From contig NZ_CM001373.1 in the NCBI RefSeq assembly GCF_000236165.1, positions 1,936,777-2,000,776 of the forward strand: a DNA stretch of 64,000 nucleotides. Reading direction: 5' to 3'. The notes beneath the pieces are model-generated. The model had not been told where the DNA came from and ran no database searches. It saw nothing but the letters and a program-made list of their open reading frames with translations. The DNA is from Fluoribacter dumoffii NY 23 (GTDB lineage Bacteria; Pseudomonadota; Gammaproteobacteria; Legionellales; Legionellaceae). Within the stretch, counting starts at the first letter, position 1. Each line of letters begins with the position of its first letter. A program made the translations under genes and the position numbers. Below, one piece after another: positions 18,619-27,654 of the stretch.

Positions 18619-20940
18619 CTAAACATCAGGGGCTGTATGCTCCAAACTTCTGGCATTTACCCATCTTGGGAAAAAAGGGCCCAGTTTTTTTATAAAATCA
18701 TAGGCCATAAATAAGGCACCAAGAGCAAATACCACATCCCCGGGAAATCGCAACCACTGCCATATCAAAGTTGTATTATAAAATTCAAGGCTTCTTGAAT
18801 GAGCGAAACCGTTTTCATAAACATCCATTAACTGAGCCCATCCAACGGGAAAGAAATTCAATACAATCCATAAGATTAATCCTATGTTATAGAGCCAAAA
18901 TGCCCAGGTTCCTAAACGATCATCCCAGGAAAAACGATCCCCTGCGGCATAGCGTAAACAAAAATAAATGAGCCCTAATCCCAGTAAACCAAATGCTCCA
19001 AACAAGGCCGTATGTGCATGATTTAAAGTAAGAAAAGTTCCATGCTCATAATAATTTACAAGAGGTGCATTAAGTGTCCCGCCACCAAATACTCCTGCAC
19101 CTACAAAATTCCAGAAGGAAGCCCCTAAAATATAGAGATAGGCAAGATTGTACGTGAATGCACGTTCGCGTTTGATTAATTGATGATGTTCGATTGCATC
19201 AATAATAAGCAGCACTAAAGGCAAGACTTCAATAAATGAAAACATTGAGCCCAGTGGCACCCATAAATCCGGCGTACCTGTCCAGTACCAGTGATGTCCT
19301 GTACCAATAATTCCACCTAAAAATACCAGAATGGTTTCAAAGTACATGGTCCGTTCTGCCAGGGCACGCGAAATTAAACCCGTTCCCATTAATACATAAG
19401 CCGTAGCGCATGCAGCAAAGAATTCAAAAGACTGCTCAACCCAAAGATGGACGACCCACCAGCGCCAAAAATCGGTAATCGTGAACGATTTTTCGATCCC
19501 GGTTAATGGAATCATTCCAAAACAATACAACACGGCAATATTTATAGTACTTGCCCAAAAAAGATGCTCTAACCGGATTCGCCCCGTCCAAAATGCCACA
19601 GTAGCGGTTTTTAAGTCACTCCAGGTAGGCCACATCCCCCGAAAAACTATAAAACTCCAAAGAAAGAGGCCCACGCAAAATCCTATTTGCCATAATCGAC
19701 CTAGTTGCAGATAAGATAAACCCTGGTTGCCAATCCAAAACCAGGACTCATTCACATACCCCATAATTCCCAGGTAGTTTCCAACAATGGCACCCCCTAC
19801 AATAAACAAAGTGACCCAAAACAGGAGATCCACAAAAAAACCTTGTCTTTTAGCCTCTCTTTTGCTGATAAGCGGAGCCATGAAAACACCTGCGCTAACC
19901 CAGGAAAGAGCGATCCAGACTATGGGTGTCTGAATATGTATATCCCGCAAGAAATTAAAGGGTAAAAACTCATTGATGCTTAACCCGTAAAAACCATTAC
20001 GTTCTGTATAATAATGTGCCATTATGGCGCCTACAGCAATCTGAATCAGTAAAACCAGGGCAACCACCACAAAATACTGCCCCACTTTGCGTTGGCTCGG
20101 GGTTAGTGGCTCAAATCCCAAAAATACTGGGGTTTTAAATGCATCATCAGGAGCACTTAGATATCGATGATAGATAAACAACACGGCTCCAAAGCCCAGG
20201 AATACAAAACAAAATGAGACCCAGGTCCAGTAAAACGTGTTTGCAGTGGGATTATTTCCCATAGTGGGTTCATAAGGCCAATTATTGGTATATGAACTGT
20301 TTTGTCCAGGCCGATGCGCTATCGTAGTCAGTGAAGAATAGATAAGAAAGTCAGCGGTTTGTAACGCGCTTTGAGCATCCAGGCTGTATGCTTTAGTCCA
20401 ACCAGTTGTTGCATCATGATTAAGTAAGGTTTTTGCAATTTGCTGACGTAGCTGCACAATTGCATTGGCGACTGGTTCGGACAAAATACTGACGGGCTTG
20501 CTCAGATCAGTATGCTGCAAGTCCCGCTGCATCATTTGGCGTACAATGTATTGTCCTCCGGCATCGAGATTCGTAAATGGCTTGCCAAAATGCTGTTGCG
20601 CTATGTTATCTTCGGTCAGTCTTCCCAGGGTTACCAGATATTTGGCGGTATAATCTTCCCCAAAATAAGAACCCATTCCATAAAGACTTCCATAATCCAT
20701 CAGGTCCGCCCGTTGAAAACCTGCTTTACCTGCGACGATATCATCCGCCTTCATCACAATTTGACCGGAGGGGAATTGAAATTGCTGGGGTAAGGGAGGG
20801 GCAAGTTGATAGGTTTTATAAGTACCCCAAATTAATACTACAAAACAAATGATTGCAGTAATTAAAAGAACCCATTTTAATACATTGGATACTTTATCTG
20901 GGTTGACTGGCTCAACCACATCCTGGTGTAAATTCTCCAT
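18619..20940 (-). CDS. norB: Quinol-dependent nitric oxide reductase (qNOR)
   Basis: This enzyme reduces nitric oxide to nitrous oxide using quinol, in the cytoplasmic membrane. The 773-residue length is that of the single-subunit qNOR, not the shorter cytochrome-c-dependent NorB. One N-terminal span precedes a periplasmic domain (ADDIVAGKAGFQRADLMDYGSLYGMG...), then about twelve helices with the haem-copper-oxidase-like histidines, for example WWVVHLWVEQSFEFFAA and HAHTALFGAFG. AAGGAA lies before the start. It probably detoxifies host-derived NO. No norC or denitrification genes are nearby. A 13-bp palindrome upstream may be a regulatory site. Confidence 0.93.
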   Translation of the reverse strand: MENLHQDVVEPVNPDKVSNVLKWVLLITAIICFVVLIWGTYKTYQLAPPLPQQFQFPSGQIVMKADDIVAGKAGFQRADLMDYGSLYGMGSYFGEDYTAKYLVTLGRLTEDNIAQQHFGKPFTNLDAGGQYIVRQMMQRDLQHTDLSKPVSILSEPVANAIVQLRQQIAKTLLNHDATTGWTKAYSLDAQSALQTADFLIYSSLTTIAHRPGQNSSYTNNWPYEPTMGNNPTANTFYWTWVSFCFVFLGFGAVLFIYHRYLSAPDDAFKTPVFLGFEPLTPSQRKVGQYFVVVALVLLIQIAVGAIMAHYYTERNGFYGLSINEFLPFNFLRDIHIQTPIVWIALSWVSAGVFMAPLISKREAKRQGFFVDLLFWVTLFIVGGAIVGNYLGIMGYVNESWFWIGNQGLSYLQLGRLWQIGFCVGLFLWSFIVFRGMWPTWSDLKTATVAFWTGRIRLEHLFWASTINIAVLYCFGMIPLTGIEKSFTITDFWRWWVVHLWVEQSFEFFAACATAYVLMGTGLISRALAERTMYFETILVFLGGIIGTGHHWYWTGTPDLWVPLGSMFSFIEVLPLVLLIIDAIEHHQLIKRERAFTYNLAYLYILGASFWNFVGAGVFGGGTLNAPLVNYYEHGTFLTLNHAHTALFGAFGLLGLGLIYFCLRYAAGDRFSWDDRLGTWAFWLYNIGLILWIVLNFFPVGWAQLMDVYENGFAHSRSLEFYNTTLIWQWLRFPGDVVFALGALFMAYDFIKKLGPFFPRWVNARSLEHTAPDV

Positions 20941-20979
20941 TCAGCACGTTTCCTTGTGATATAAAAAATTTTGGTCGGC

Positions 20980-20992
20980 ACAACTAAGTTGT
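20980..20992. promoter_or_regulatory. 13-bp palindrome upstream of nitric oxide reductase
   Basis: ACAACTAAGTTGT is a perfect 6-1-6 dyad 39 bases upstream of the reductase start. A second AT-only palindrome (ATTTTATATAAAAT) lies just beyond and could include the promoter. The dyad does not match the NorR or NsrR sites I know, so the regulator is unassigned. Confidence 0.4.
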
Positions 20993-21046
20993 TAATTTTA
21001 TATAAAATTTACTGGAAAAAACAGAAGATTTTTTTGATGAATAAGA

Positions 21047-21964
21047 TTACGTCAGTGCTTGCTTTTCATGCAAACGCTGTAATAACAAATGAAAATAAAC
21101 AAAACCGGCATAGGGATGCCACTTTGCTGTAATTTCCGCTATTTTTTTATAATCCGGTTTTCTCTCAAGATGCAGCAATTGATATAAATTGTTTTGTGCG
21201 CCTATATCATCACCTGGAAAAATATCGATTCGTCCCAAACCACGCAGTAAAACATATTCCGCTGTCCAGCGCCCCACCCCTTTAAAAGCACATAAAAAAT
21301 TGATGATCTCCTCATTTGATTTATTTTCCAAACTTCCAAAATAAGCTTCCTCTCCAATAAATGCAGACGCTAACCGGATCAAGGTTTCACTTTTATGTGT
21401 GCTGTAGCCTATATTCTTTAATTCAGAGACAGAGCAATTGGCAACTTCCGTTGGTCTTGGGAAGGCATAGAACACTTTTTCTTCTTTGCCTTTAATTTTC
21501 AAACCCAGGTATTCAACCAAGCGGTTTTGAATTTGCAAACCCGCCTCCAGAGAGATTTGCTGACAGGAAACAGCATTGACCAAAGCTTCAAAAACAGAGG
21601 GAAATCGCGGCGGCTTAAGTCCCTTAAATCGAAGCGCAAGCGGATGCAACCGGGCATCCTGTTCGGCAAGACAATAGAAATCATGCAGGTCGCGCTTTAA
21701 TCCCAGCATTTTTTCCATCTCCGCATGGATTTGATTTTGAGAGACTTGTTTGCTGCCTTCACTGTGCAAAAGCAATTCGGGATCGTTGATTCCTTTTTTT
21801 TGTTCAACTACCACTTTAACTGGAGTATTTTCTATGATTAATACTCGTGTGTAACAATTTCCATCCCAGAGATCAACCTTGTTTTTGCTTCTTCTTCGCA
21901 AAGCAAAAACAGTATAATCGAGACGAAACGGAGCAACGGCATTTAAGGTAAAGCGATAGTCCAT
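21047..21964 (-). CDS. DNA-3-methyladenine glycosylase II family (AlkA-like)
   Basis: This 305-residue protein removes alkylated bases from DNA. It has an N-terminal AlkA-type domain, then the helix-hairpin-helix glycosylase fold: VNAVSCQQISLEAG, the hairpin FKGVGRWTAEYVLLRGLGR, and a catalytic aspartate in IFPGDDIGAQ. Length and motif order are those of AlkA homologues without the Ada domain. It is transcribed in the same direction as the NADAR gene, which ends 100 bases upstream, but that gene has its own distinctive promoter. Confidence 0.88.
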   Translation of the reverse strand: MDYRFTLNAVAPFRLDYTVFALRRRSKNKVDLWDGNCYTRVLIIENTPVKVVVEQKKGINDPELLLHSEGSKQVSQNQIHAEMEKMLGLKRDLHDFYCLAEQDARLHPLALRFKGLKPPRFPSVFEALVNAVSCQQISLEAGLQIQNRLVEYLGLKIKGKEEKVFYAFPRPTEVANCSVSELKNIGYSTHKSETLIRLASAFIGEEAYFGSLENKSNEEIINFLCAFKGVGRWTAEYVLLRGLGRIDIFPGDDIGAQNNLYQLLHLERKPDYKKIAEITAKWHPYAGFVYFHLLLQRLHEKQALT

Positions 21965-22063
21965 AATGAGAGCCTGTTTTTAAGACAGCTTGGGGTTTAA
22001 TTGAAACTCTTTATTTCATTACAATACGATGGCGATAAAGTACTTCTTGCACCTTTTCAATAT

Positions 22064-23230
22064 TTACCTGTGCATGGATTGCTTTGGTGCTGGTCGTTCA
22101 AATCCCATCTGTTCCACAATACTGGCCACTTTGTCATCATCATTAAATTTTTGTTTGAGAAATTCCAGGGCTTCTTTAGGGATTTCGCTGCTGCTTCCTT
22201 TGTTTTCAAATCGAACAATATGATTTAAAGTTTTTCCTCCATGTTGCATAGGATAACGTTCTCCATTACCAAAATAGGAGGTTTCAAATCCCTGCTTTTG
22301 CAGTAACCCCTTAAAAGCCGCTGCATCTGCAGGATTATCAAAAGCGATTTTGAATGTACCATTCATTTGTCCCTTACTCACCATTGGAAGTTCTATGGAT
22401 GAAGGGGCCTTGGCAGTCATCATGGTGCGAATCACGGCACTCACTGCGGCGCTTGATTCTTGACCCGTTTGCCCCTGGGTCAATCCTTTTAGGGAACTTT
22501 TCACACGAGAGGAAGGAAAACTGTCATTTTTAGGGGTATTTTTTGGTGAATTTGCAGCATTAGGCAAGCGGGCACTAAGGCTAATAAGATCGGTGTTTCC
22601 ATAATTTTTGGTCATGACACCACGGGCACGTTCCGATACTTCAGCAGGATTTTTGACGATCATGGAATAATTGCCATCCTGTTGATACAAACGATTTCGC
22701 TCCTCCATCCACAGGATGCCAAGCTTATTGCCGGTCTTAGCAAACGAATCAATCGTCCCTCCTTTTTTCCACCCCCAATTACCATCCTGATTGTTGGCTC
22801 TGCTTCCCGTATCTTCTATAAGGCAGGCATTACCTGTATCTCTCAACGCATCTTGTACTTTGGGGTTTTTTAATTTTTCCTGGATTGCTCTTTGCATTGC
22901 CTCATCTGCCAATCTAAAATCCGCCCATTTTTTTGATTGCCCCAAATCTCTGGCATTCTGCGCATCCCCCGCAAGGATTTTATCCAGATATTTTTTATCC
23001 TGGGGATCTTTTTGATATTGAAAATAATGTTCTACTGTTGGAAAAGTTCTTTTTCCATATGGGGTCTGCATTTCGATAGGAATTTCTGCATAATTGGAAA
23101 AAATCCCCCATTCGGCCCCTTCTCTATCGAAAGCAACAATATCGACGCTATCAGGGCGTCCCTGGAGATGATTTGAGGGGCCACTCAATTTTTTAATTGC
23201 CCCTTTATAGGATCTAGCAGTTAAAGGCAT
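22064..23230 (-). CDS. NADAR-domain protein, candidate Dot/Icm effector
   Basis: Residues about 25-180 match the NADAR (YbiA/DUF1768) fold: WGIFSNYAEIP, TFPTVEHYFQYQK, ARDLGQSKKWADFR and the closing GNKLGILWMEERN. Known NADAR enzymes act on riboflavin intermediates or remove ADP-ribose from guanine. Here an extra C-terminal half (about 190-388) of unknown function is attached, making it about twice the usual length. It includes a segment rich in Ser/Lys and a tail ending FERPAPKQSMHR. ATG 23230 has GGGAG five bases upstream; the GTG at 23242 is disfavoured. The promoter carries tandem PmrA-type motifs, so it is probably a translocated effector. Its substrate is unknown. Confidence 0.85.
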   Translation of the reverse strand: MPLTARSYKGAIKKLSGPSNHLQGRPDSVDIVAFDREGAEWGIFSNYAEIPIEMQTPYGKRTFPTVEHYFQYQKDPQDKKYLDKILAGDAQNARDLGQSKKWADFRLADEAMQRAIQEKLKNPKVQDALRDTGNACLIEDTGSRANNQDGNWGWKKGGTIDSFAKTGNKLGILWMEERNRLYQQDGNYSMIVKNPAEVSERARGVMTKNYGNTDLISLSARLPNAANSPKNTPKNDSFPSSRVKSSLKGLTQGQTGQESSAAVSAVIRTMMTAKAPSSIELPMVSKGQMNGTFKIAFDNPADAAAFKGLLQKQGFETSYFGNGERYPMQHGGKTLNHIVRFENKGSSSEIPKEALEFLKQKFNDDDKVASIVEQMGFERPAPKQSMHR

Positions 23231-23262
23231 ATAAACTCCCACTCACTAAAGCAACATTTTAA

Positions 23263-23296
23263 ATTATAGCTGATTTATTTTTAAGCTAATATTAAG
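23263..23296 (-). promoter_or_regulatory. Tandem PmrA-type box and -10 of the NADAR gene
   Basis: On the minus strand CTTAATATT (23296-23288, a full match to cTTAATatT) is followed after two bases by CTTAAAAAT (23285-23277, 7 of 9). Eight bases further comes a perfect TATAAT (23268-23263). The box replaces the -35 region, as expected for an OmpR-family activator. Confidence 0.8.
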
Positions 23297-23363
23297 TGAC
23301 TTATGGCAAACCACTTTTCCCATGAGTTTTTTGGGAAATAAGATAGAACATGAAAAGGAACGG

Positions 23364-24794
23364 TCAGCCTTTAACACAAACGATAGGTACCAAGCGGGCG
23401 ACCTTCTTGGTTAAACCTGACTGCTGTGCTGCATCCACCACTAAATCGACATTCTTGTAGGCTTCGGGAGCTTCTTCTGCGACACCTCGATACGAACTGC
23501 TGCGTATTAAAATTCCTTGTTGGGCCAATTGAGCAATAATCTCGCTTCCCCTCCATTTTTTAGTGGCCTGATGCCGGCTCATCGCCCGTCCGGCGCCATG
23601 GCAGGCAGAACCAAAAGATTTCTGCTCAGAAAGTTCTGTTCCCACTAAAACATATGAGGAAGTGCCCATACTGCCGCCAATGATAACGGGTTGTCCTACA
23701 TCTTTTAATGCGTTTACCAATTGCGGATGTCCGGGACCGAAAGCTCGTGTTGCCCCTTTGCGATGAACAAACAAACGCATCGTTTTCCCCTCAACCTGGT
23801 GTGTTTCTTCCTTGCAGGTATTATGGGATACATCATAGATGAGCTTGATTTGGGTACCCGGCATTTCATCTTGAAATACTTCCCGCATAAAATGGGTAAG
23901 TATTTCCCGATTAGCCAATGCACAATTAATTCCTGCACGCATAGCACCGAGATAGCTTTCTCCCATAGCTGAACGAATAGGGGCACAAGCTAATTCACGA
24001 TCCGTAAGCTGTATTCCATGCTGTTGTGCGGAAATAAGCATGGAGCGTAAAAAATCAGTTCCAATTTGATGACCCAGACCACGTGAACCACAATGGATAC
24101 TTACAACCACATCCCCTTCTGCCAAACCAAATGCTGTTGCAGTTTTTTCACAATATATTTTACGTACTTCCTGAATTTCCAAATAGTGATTACCCGAACC
24201 CAAAGTACCCATTTCATTTTTTTGGCGTTTTTTTGCATGCTCTGAAACATGCTCAGGTAATGCTCCCTCTACGCGGCCATTATCTTCGATTCGTTCCAAA
24301 TCTTCTTTTTCACCATACCCTTGCTTTACCGCCCAAACAGCTCCGCCGAGCAGCATATCATCCATCTGCCTCATGGTCAGGTTGATACGGCTTTTACTGC
24401 CAACACCAGCAGGAATATGGGCAAACAAGGCATCCGCGAGCTGTTCTTTATAGGGTTCAAACTCCTCACGCTTCAGTCCGGTAGATAAGAGTCTCACACC
24501 ACAAGAAATATCAAAACCAACCCCTCCGGCAGAGACAACTCCTTCATTATCAGGATCAAAGGCAGCAACTCCCCCAATGGGAAACCCGTATCCCCAATGC
24601 GCATCCGGCATTGCATAGGAACCGCGGACAATTCCGGGTAAGGTTGCAACATTGGTAACTTGCTCATAGACTTTCATATCCATATTGAGAATCAATTCTT
24701 CAGAGGCAAAAATAATTCCCGGTACACGCATCTTCCCATGTTTGGGAATTCGCCATTCAAAGTCACTGATTTTTTCTAACCGGTTTAAGTCCAT
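23364..24794 (-). CDS. rtcB: RtcB RNA ligase
   Basis: RtcB joins RNA 2',3'-cyclic phosphate or 3'-phosphate ends to 5'-hydroxyl ends using GTP and manganese. The 476-residue protein shows the family metal and guanylation residues: GVGFDISCGVRLL, GSGNHYLEIQ, SIHCGSRGLGHQIG, DVSHNTCKEE, HRKGATRAFGPGHP and CHGAGRAMSR with the guanylated histidine. It follows archease by 49 bases, in the usual functional pairing. The cluster probably serves RNA repair. No RtcR regulator is visible nearby. Confidence 0.95.
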   Translation of the reverse strand: MDLNRLEKISDFEWRIPKHGKMRVPGIIFASEELILNMDMKVYEQVTNVATLPGIVRGSYAMPDAHWGYGFPIGGVAAFDPDNEGVVSAGGVGFDISCGVRLLSTGLKREEFEPYKEQLADALFAHIPAGVGSKSRINLTMRQMDDMLLGGAVWAVKQGYGEKEDLERIEDNGRVEGALPEHVSEHAKKRQKNEMGTLGSGNHYLEIQEVRKIYCEKTATAFGLAEGDVVVSIHCGSRGLGHQIGTDFLRSMLISAQQHGIQLTDRELACAPIRSAMGESYLGAMRAGINCALANREILTHFMREVFQDEMPGTQIKLIYDVSHNTCKEETHQVEGKTMRLFVHRKGATRAFGPGHPQLVNALKDVGQPVIIGGSMGTSSYVLVGTELSEQKSFGSACHGAGRAMSRHQATKKWRGSEIIAQLAQQGILIRSSSYRGVAEEAPEAYKNVDLVVDAAQQSGLTKKVARLVPIVCVKG

Positions 24795-24843
24795 AGGTTT
24801 CCTGCCTTATCTCCTGAGAGCCTGACTAGAGGGTATGAAACGG

Positions 24844-25266
24844 TTATACATCAACTACACATTGAGCCACCCAAAGCTTATCGCCTTGATCCACTTTTAA
24901 TTCAGTGAATGTAGCACCTTTGACCTCGACTGCTGGTTGATGTCGATGAATATCTACTGGTTCACCTGCAATTATAGCAGTCAATTTCAGACCTTTTATG
25001 GTTACATCAAACTCACTAAACAGCATGTTATGGATTGCCATGTTATAAATAATGGCATTTAACCAGTCAACAAATAAAATTTCCTGATTCGGAGCTTCGC
25101 ACGATATGTGAATTTTCTTGTGGGGATGGACTAACTGTGCACGAGTAATAACATTCGTGAGGGCAAGCGCCCCCATCGCAAAAGCCTCAGATAGCGTCGC
25201 ACCAAACCCTCTAACCCCGATATCTGATTCATGGAAAAAATGTTCCCATCCCTTTTTTGCATTCAT
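24844..25266 (-). CDS. Archease, RtcB activator
   Basis: Archease helps RtcB undergo repeated guanylation and broadens its nucleotide use. This 140-residue protein matches the family: HFFHESDIGVRGFGATLSEAF with the conserved aspartate, FVDWLNAIIYNM, and the tail KGATFTELKV...WVAQCVVDV. It lies between the CHMI-like gene and rtcB in one direction with short gaps, so it is probably co-transcribed with rtcB. Confidence 0.93.
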   Translation of the reverse strand: MNAKKGWEHFFHESDIGVRGFGATLSEAFAMGALALTNVITRAQLVHPHKKIHISCEAPNQEILFVDWLNAIIYNMAIHNMLFSEFDVTIKGLKLTAIIAGEPVDIHRHQPAVEVKGATFTELKVDQGDKLWVAQCVVDV

Positions 25267-25302
25267 AGAAAATCACCGTTATTCCATCAAGTTTGAAACA
25301 CT

Positions 25303-25656
25303 CTAGCCTTTAAAATAAACAGGATCCAAATCCCGGATTTCTACAGATAAAGTAATATTTAACCCGGACGGGTCCGTTCTAAAAAACTTATCCAATAAAT
25401 CAAAAAGCTTCTGGCCTATGCTTCTTTTTTTAGCCTCATCCCTGCCCGCAAGTATTTTGAGCGTTAAATGAACAAAAGCATGGTACTCACTCTGATCACC
25501 GATAAAAAACATGGGATGAACAATACACCTGCTCCTGCAGTTTGATAACGGGGTAGGCAAGTTTTCAGACAGCACCTGGTGTAGCTGAGTAAACAACTGA
25601 TTTAAATGCTCTGTGTTCTTGATATTGTTACTTAATTCCAAAAGCAAATGAGGCAT
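25303..25656 (-). CDS. 5-carboxymethyl-2-hydroxymuconate isomerase family (tautomerase fold)
   Basis: This 117-residue protein resembles CHMI (HpaF) of homoprotocatechuate breakdown, a tautomerase-fold enzyme using Pro1. The sequence begins MPHLLLELSNNI, with Pro exposed after Met removal, and continues with SRCIVHPMFFIGD and FVHLTLKILAGR. No other homoprotocatechuate genes are nearby, so the substrate here may differ. It lies 36 bases upstream of archease in the same direction and may lead the rtcB transcript. Confidence 0.82.
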   Translation of the reverse strand: MPHLLLELSNNIKNTEHLNQLFTQLHQVLSENLPTPLSNCRSRCIVHPMFFIGDQSEYHAFVHLTLKILAGRDEAKKRSIGQKLFDLLDKFFRTDPSGLNITLSVEIRDLDPVYFKG

Positions 25657-25759
25657 AAAAAATTAAAATAAAAATAAATCATGGAACATCATAACTTGGG
25701 GGGAAGCAATGTTGCAAAATAAATCCATGCAGATGTCCCCTCTTGTTAAATTAAGCCGC

Positions 25760-26659
25760 TTACCGTTTTGCAGATACTGCGATAGATAAAATAACCATCC
25801 CCATTCCAATTGCCTGAACAGAAGTCAAGTGTTCACCCAAAAAAACCCAGGCAATGAGGACTGTAGCTAACGGCATCACCGCTGTGGATAATGAAGCCAT
25901 AACCTGATCCACTTTTTGGCACCCCATATTCCAAAAAACGTAAAAAAGCCCCGAACTCAATCCCAAAACAAGCAAAATTAATCCATCCCCAAAGCGGATG
26001 CTTACCTCATCCAGGACATTAAAGCCCAAATAAATTAATAACAAAATGGCATTAATCGCATTGAGCAATGAAGAAATTAAAAAAACTGGAAGCGTATTGG
26101 GATGCATTTTATTTAAGATATAGTATGCCGCTTCAGGTAAAAGAGAAATTAAAACCAGGACATCACCCCGAAAAGAATGATTTACTTGCACTCCTGTTAT
26201 TTTGGTGCACGCTATAATGATTAATCCCAAGGTTGCAAAAAACACACAAATGGCATTTTTTCCTGAAATTTTTTCACCGAGAATAATCCAGGACATGAGG
26301 ACAATTATGGCAGGTAAAGCACTGCTAATAATCCCGGCTACATGTGCATCCGTGCCCTTTAGACCCCATAGCATAAAAAAATTAAATAATACGCCTGCAG
26401 ATAACGCCTGCGCCCCAATAAAAAACCAGTCGCGCTTTTTTAGTTGAAGAAAATAATAACTCACCGTCATCTTCTTAGCAGGACTAAACCAGTGCAACGG
26501 GAGTAAAATCATCGCCGCCAAAGTAAAGCGAAGGGTTAATACAAGCAAAACCGGAATTGAGGCAAGCACGTATTTGGAAAAAACGATATTCACCCCTACC
26601 ATGACTTGCGCCAGGATTAGAAATAACATGCCCTCATAATAAACATTTGATTTTTTCAT
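25760..26659 (-). CDS. EamA/DMT family transporter
   Basis: This protein of about 299 residues has ten hydrophobic helices and two EamA repeats, typical of metabolite or amino-acid exporters in the inner membrane. The frame extends upstream into the AraC gene, but MKKSNVYYEGMLFLILAQ at 26659 is the proper start, since the extra residues overlap the end of the regulator and are not hydrophobic. The AraC regulator lies 52 bases upstream in the same direction and probably controls it. Confidence 0.88.
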   Translation of the reverse strand: MKKSNVYYEGMLFLILAQVMVGVNIVFSKYVLASIPVLLVLTLRFTLAAMILLPLHWFSPAKKMTVSYYFLQLKKRDWFFIGAQALSAGVLFNFFMLWGLKGTDAHVAGIISSALPAIIVLMSWIILGEKISGKNAICVFFATLGLIIIACTKITGVQVNHSFRGDVLVLISLLPEAAYYILNKMHPNTLPVFLISSLLNAINAILLLIYLGFNVLDEVSIRFGDGLILLVLGLSSGLFYVFWNMGCQKVDQVMASLSTAVMPLATVLIAWVFLGEHLTSVQAIGMGMVILSIAVSAKR

Positions 26660-26711
26660 GATCACTGTCAAAAAATGAAACTGAATCCGCAGTGTATCAA
26701 TAGTGGCTTCA

Positions 26712-27458
26712 CTAGGAGTTATCCAATTCACGCATCTTTTTTGCCGATAACGCCTTTGTTTTCCATTGGAAAGGCGATTCACCATAAACCTTACTGAACC
26801 GTCGGCTAAAAGCGGGAACATTTTCATAGCCCACAGCAAGGGCTACAGCTTCAATAGAACTATTTTTCGACAAAAGCAACTGCTTTGCCTGCATTAATTT
26901 TTTCAATCGCCAATACTCTGCAATACTGTAACCCAACGTTTGTTTGAAACGACGCTGTAACTGGCTCACGCTCAGATGACAGTGCTTGGCGACGTGACTC
27001 ACATTTACGGCTTCTGCAAAATAAAAATCAATCCAGTTTTTAGCTTTTATCACCACCTGATCCAGCTTGGGGGCAAATGATTTTGTAGCAAGATGGACAA
27101 GCAGTGGATTAATTAGAGACTCCGTAAATAAATCCCCGTCATCAGCTGCTAAATAAAAATGAGTGAACTGGATGAGTTTTTTTAGGCTGGGAGTTAAGTT
27201 AAATGCATGAGAGTTGTTGTGAGGCACCTTTCGGGCAGCAACATCTACCACTAAAAAAAGGTTGTTTTGACTTCCTGCAAAACAATGGCGTTCCTTGGGC
27301 GCAATAAAAACACCCACATCCTGATTCACTATTCCGGAATAATGGCCTGCTTGCAGCTCCATGGTGCCCGAAAGAGGCAGCACCAATTGGGCAAAATCAT
27401 GAGCATGACTGCACGTTTCAGTTTGGTAGGAACGAAGATCAACCTGATGCGTAATCAA
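26712..27458 (-). CDS. AraC family transcriptional regulator
   Basis: This 248-residue regulator has an N-terminal cupin sensor domain (HAHDFAQLVLPLSGTMELQAG) and a C-terminal double helix-turn-helix (HLSVSQLQRRFKQTLGYSIAEYW and AVALAVGYENVPAFSRRF). It starts at TTG 27458; no ATG exists near the N terminus. The likely target is the adjacent EamA transporter. The ligand is unknown. Confidence 0.88.
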   Translation of the reverse strand: MITHQVDLRSYQTETCSHAHDFAQLVLPLSGTMELQAGHYSGIVNQDVGVFIAPKERHCFAGSQNNLFLVVDVAARKVPHNNSHAFNLTPSLKKLIQFTHFYLAADDGDLFTESLINPLLVHLATKSFAPKLDQVVIKAKNWIDFYFAEAVNVSHVAKHCHLSVSQLQRRFKQTLGYSIAEYWRLKKLMQAKQLLLSKNSSIEAVALAVGYENVPAFSRRFSKVYGESPFQWKTKALSAKKMRELDNS

Positions 27459-27654
27459 TTGAACAACTCACTAAAACAGTTCAAAATAACTGAGTATACC
27501 ATAGGGGAGAGTAGGGTAAGGTTAACCAATAGAACTTTGTTAATTTTAATGTTCTTTACTTCTGTTTATATGAAACTCATAATGAGCAATAATTTTTATT
27601 GAAGTTGCGCTATAGAACGGACCCGTTCCTCTTAATCCTGCTTTGGAGCCCATC

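Noticed and set aside
26660..26839. 60-residue N-terminal extension of the EamA transporter
   Set aside because: It overlaps the AraC gene end, is not hydrophobic, and is antiphase reading of the regulator's coding sequence.
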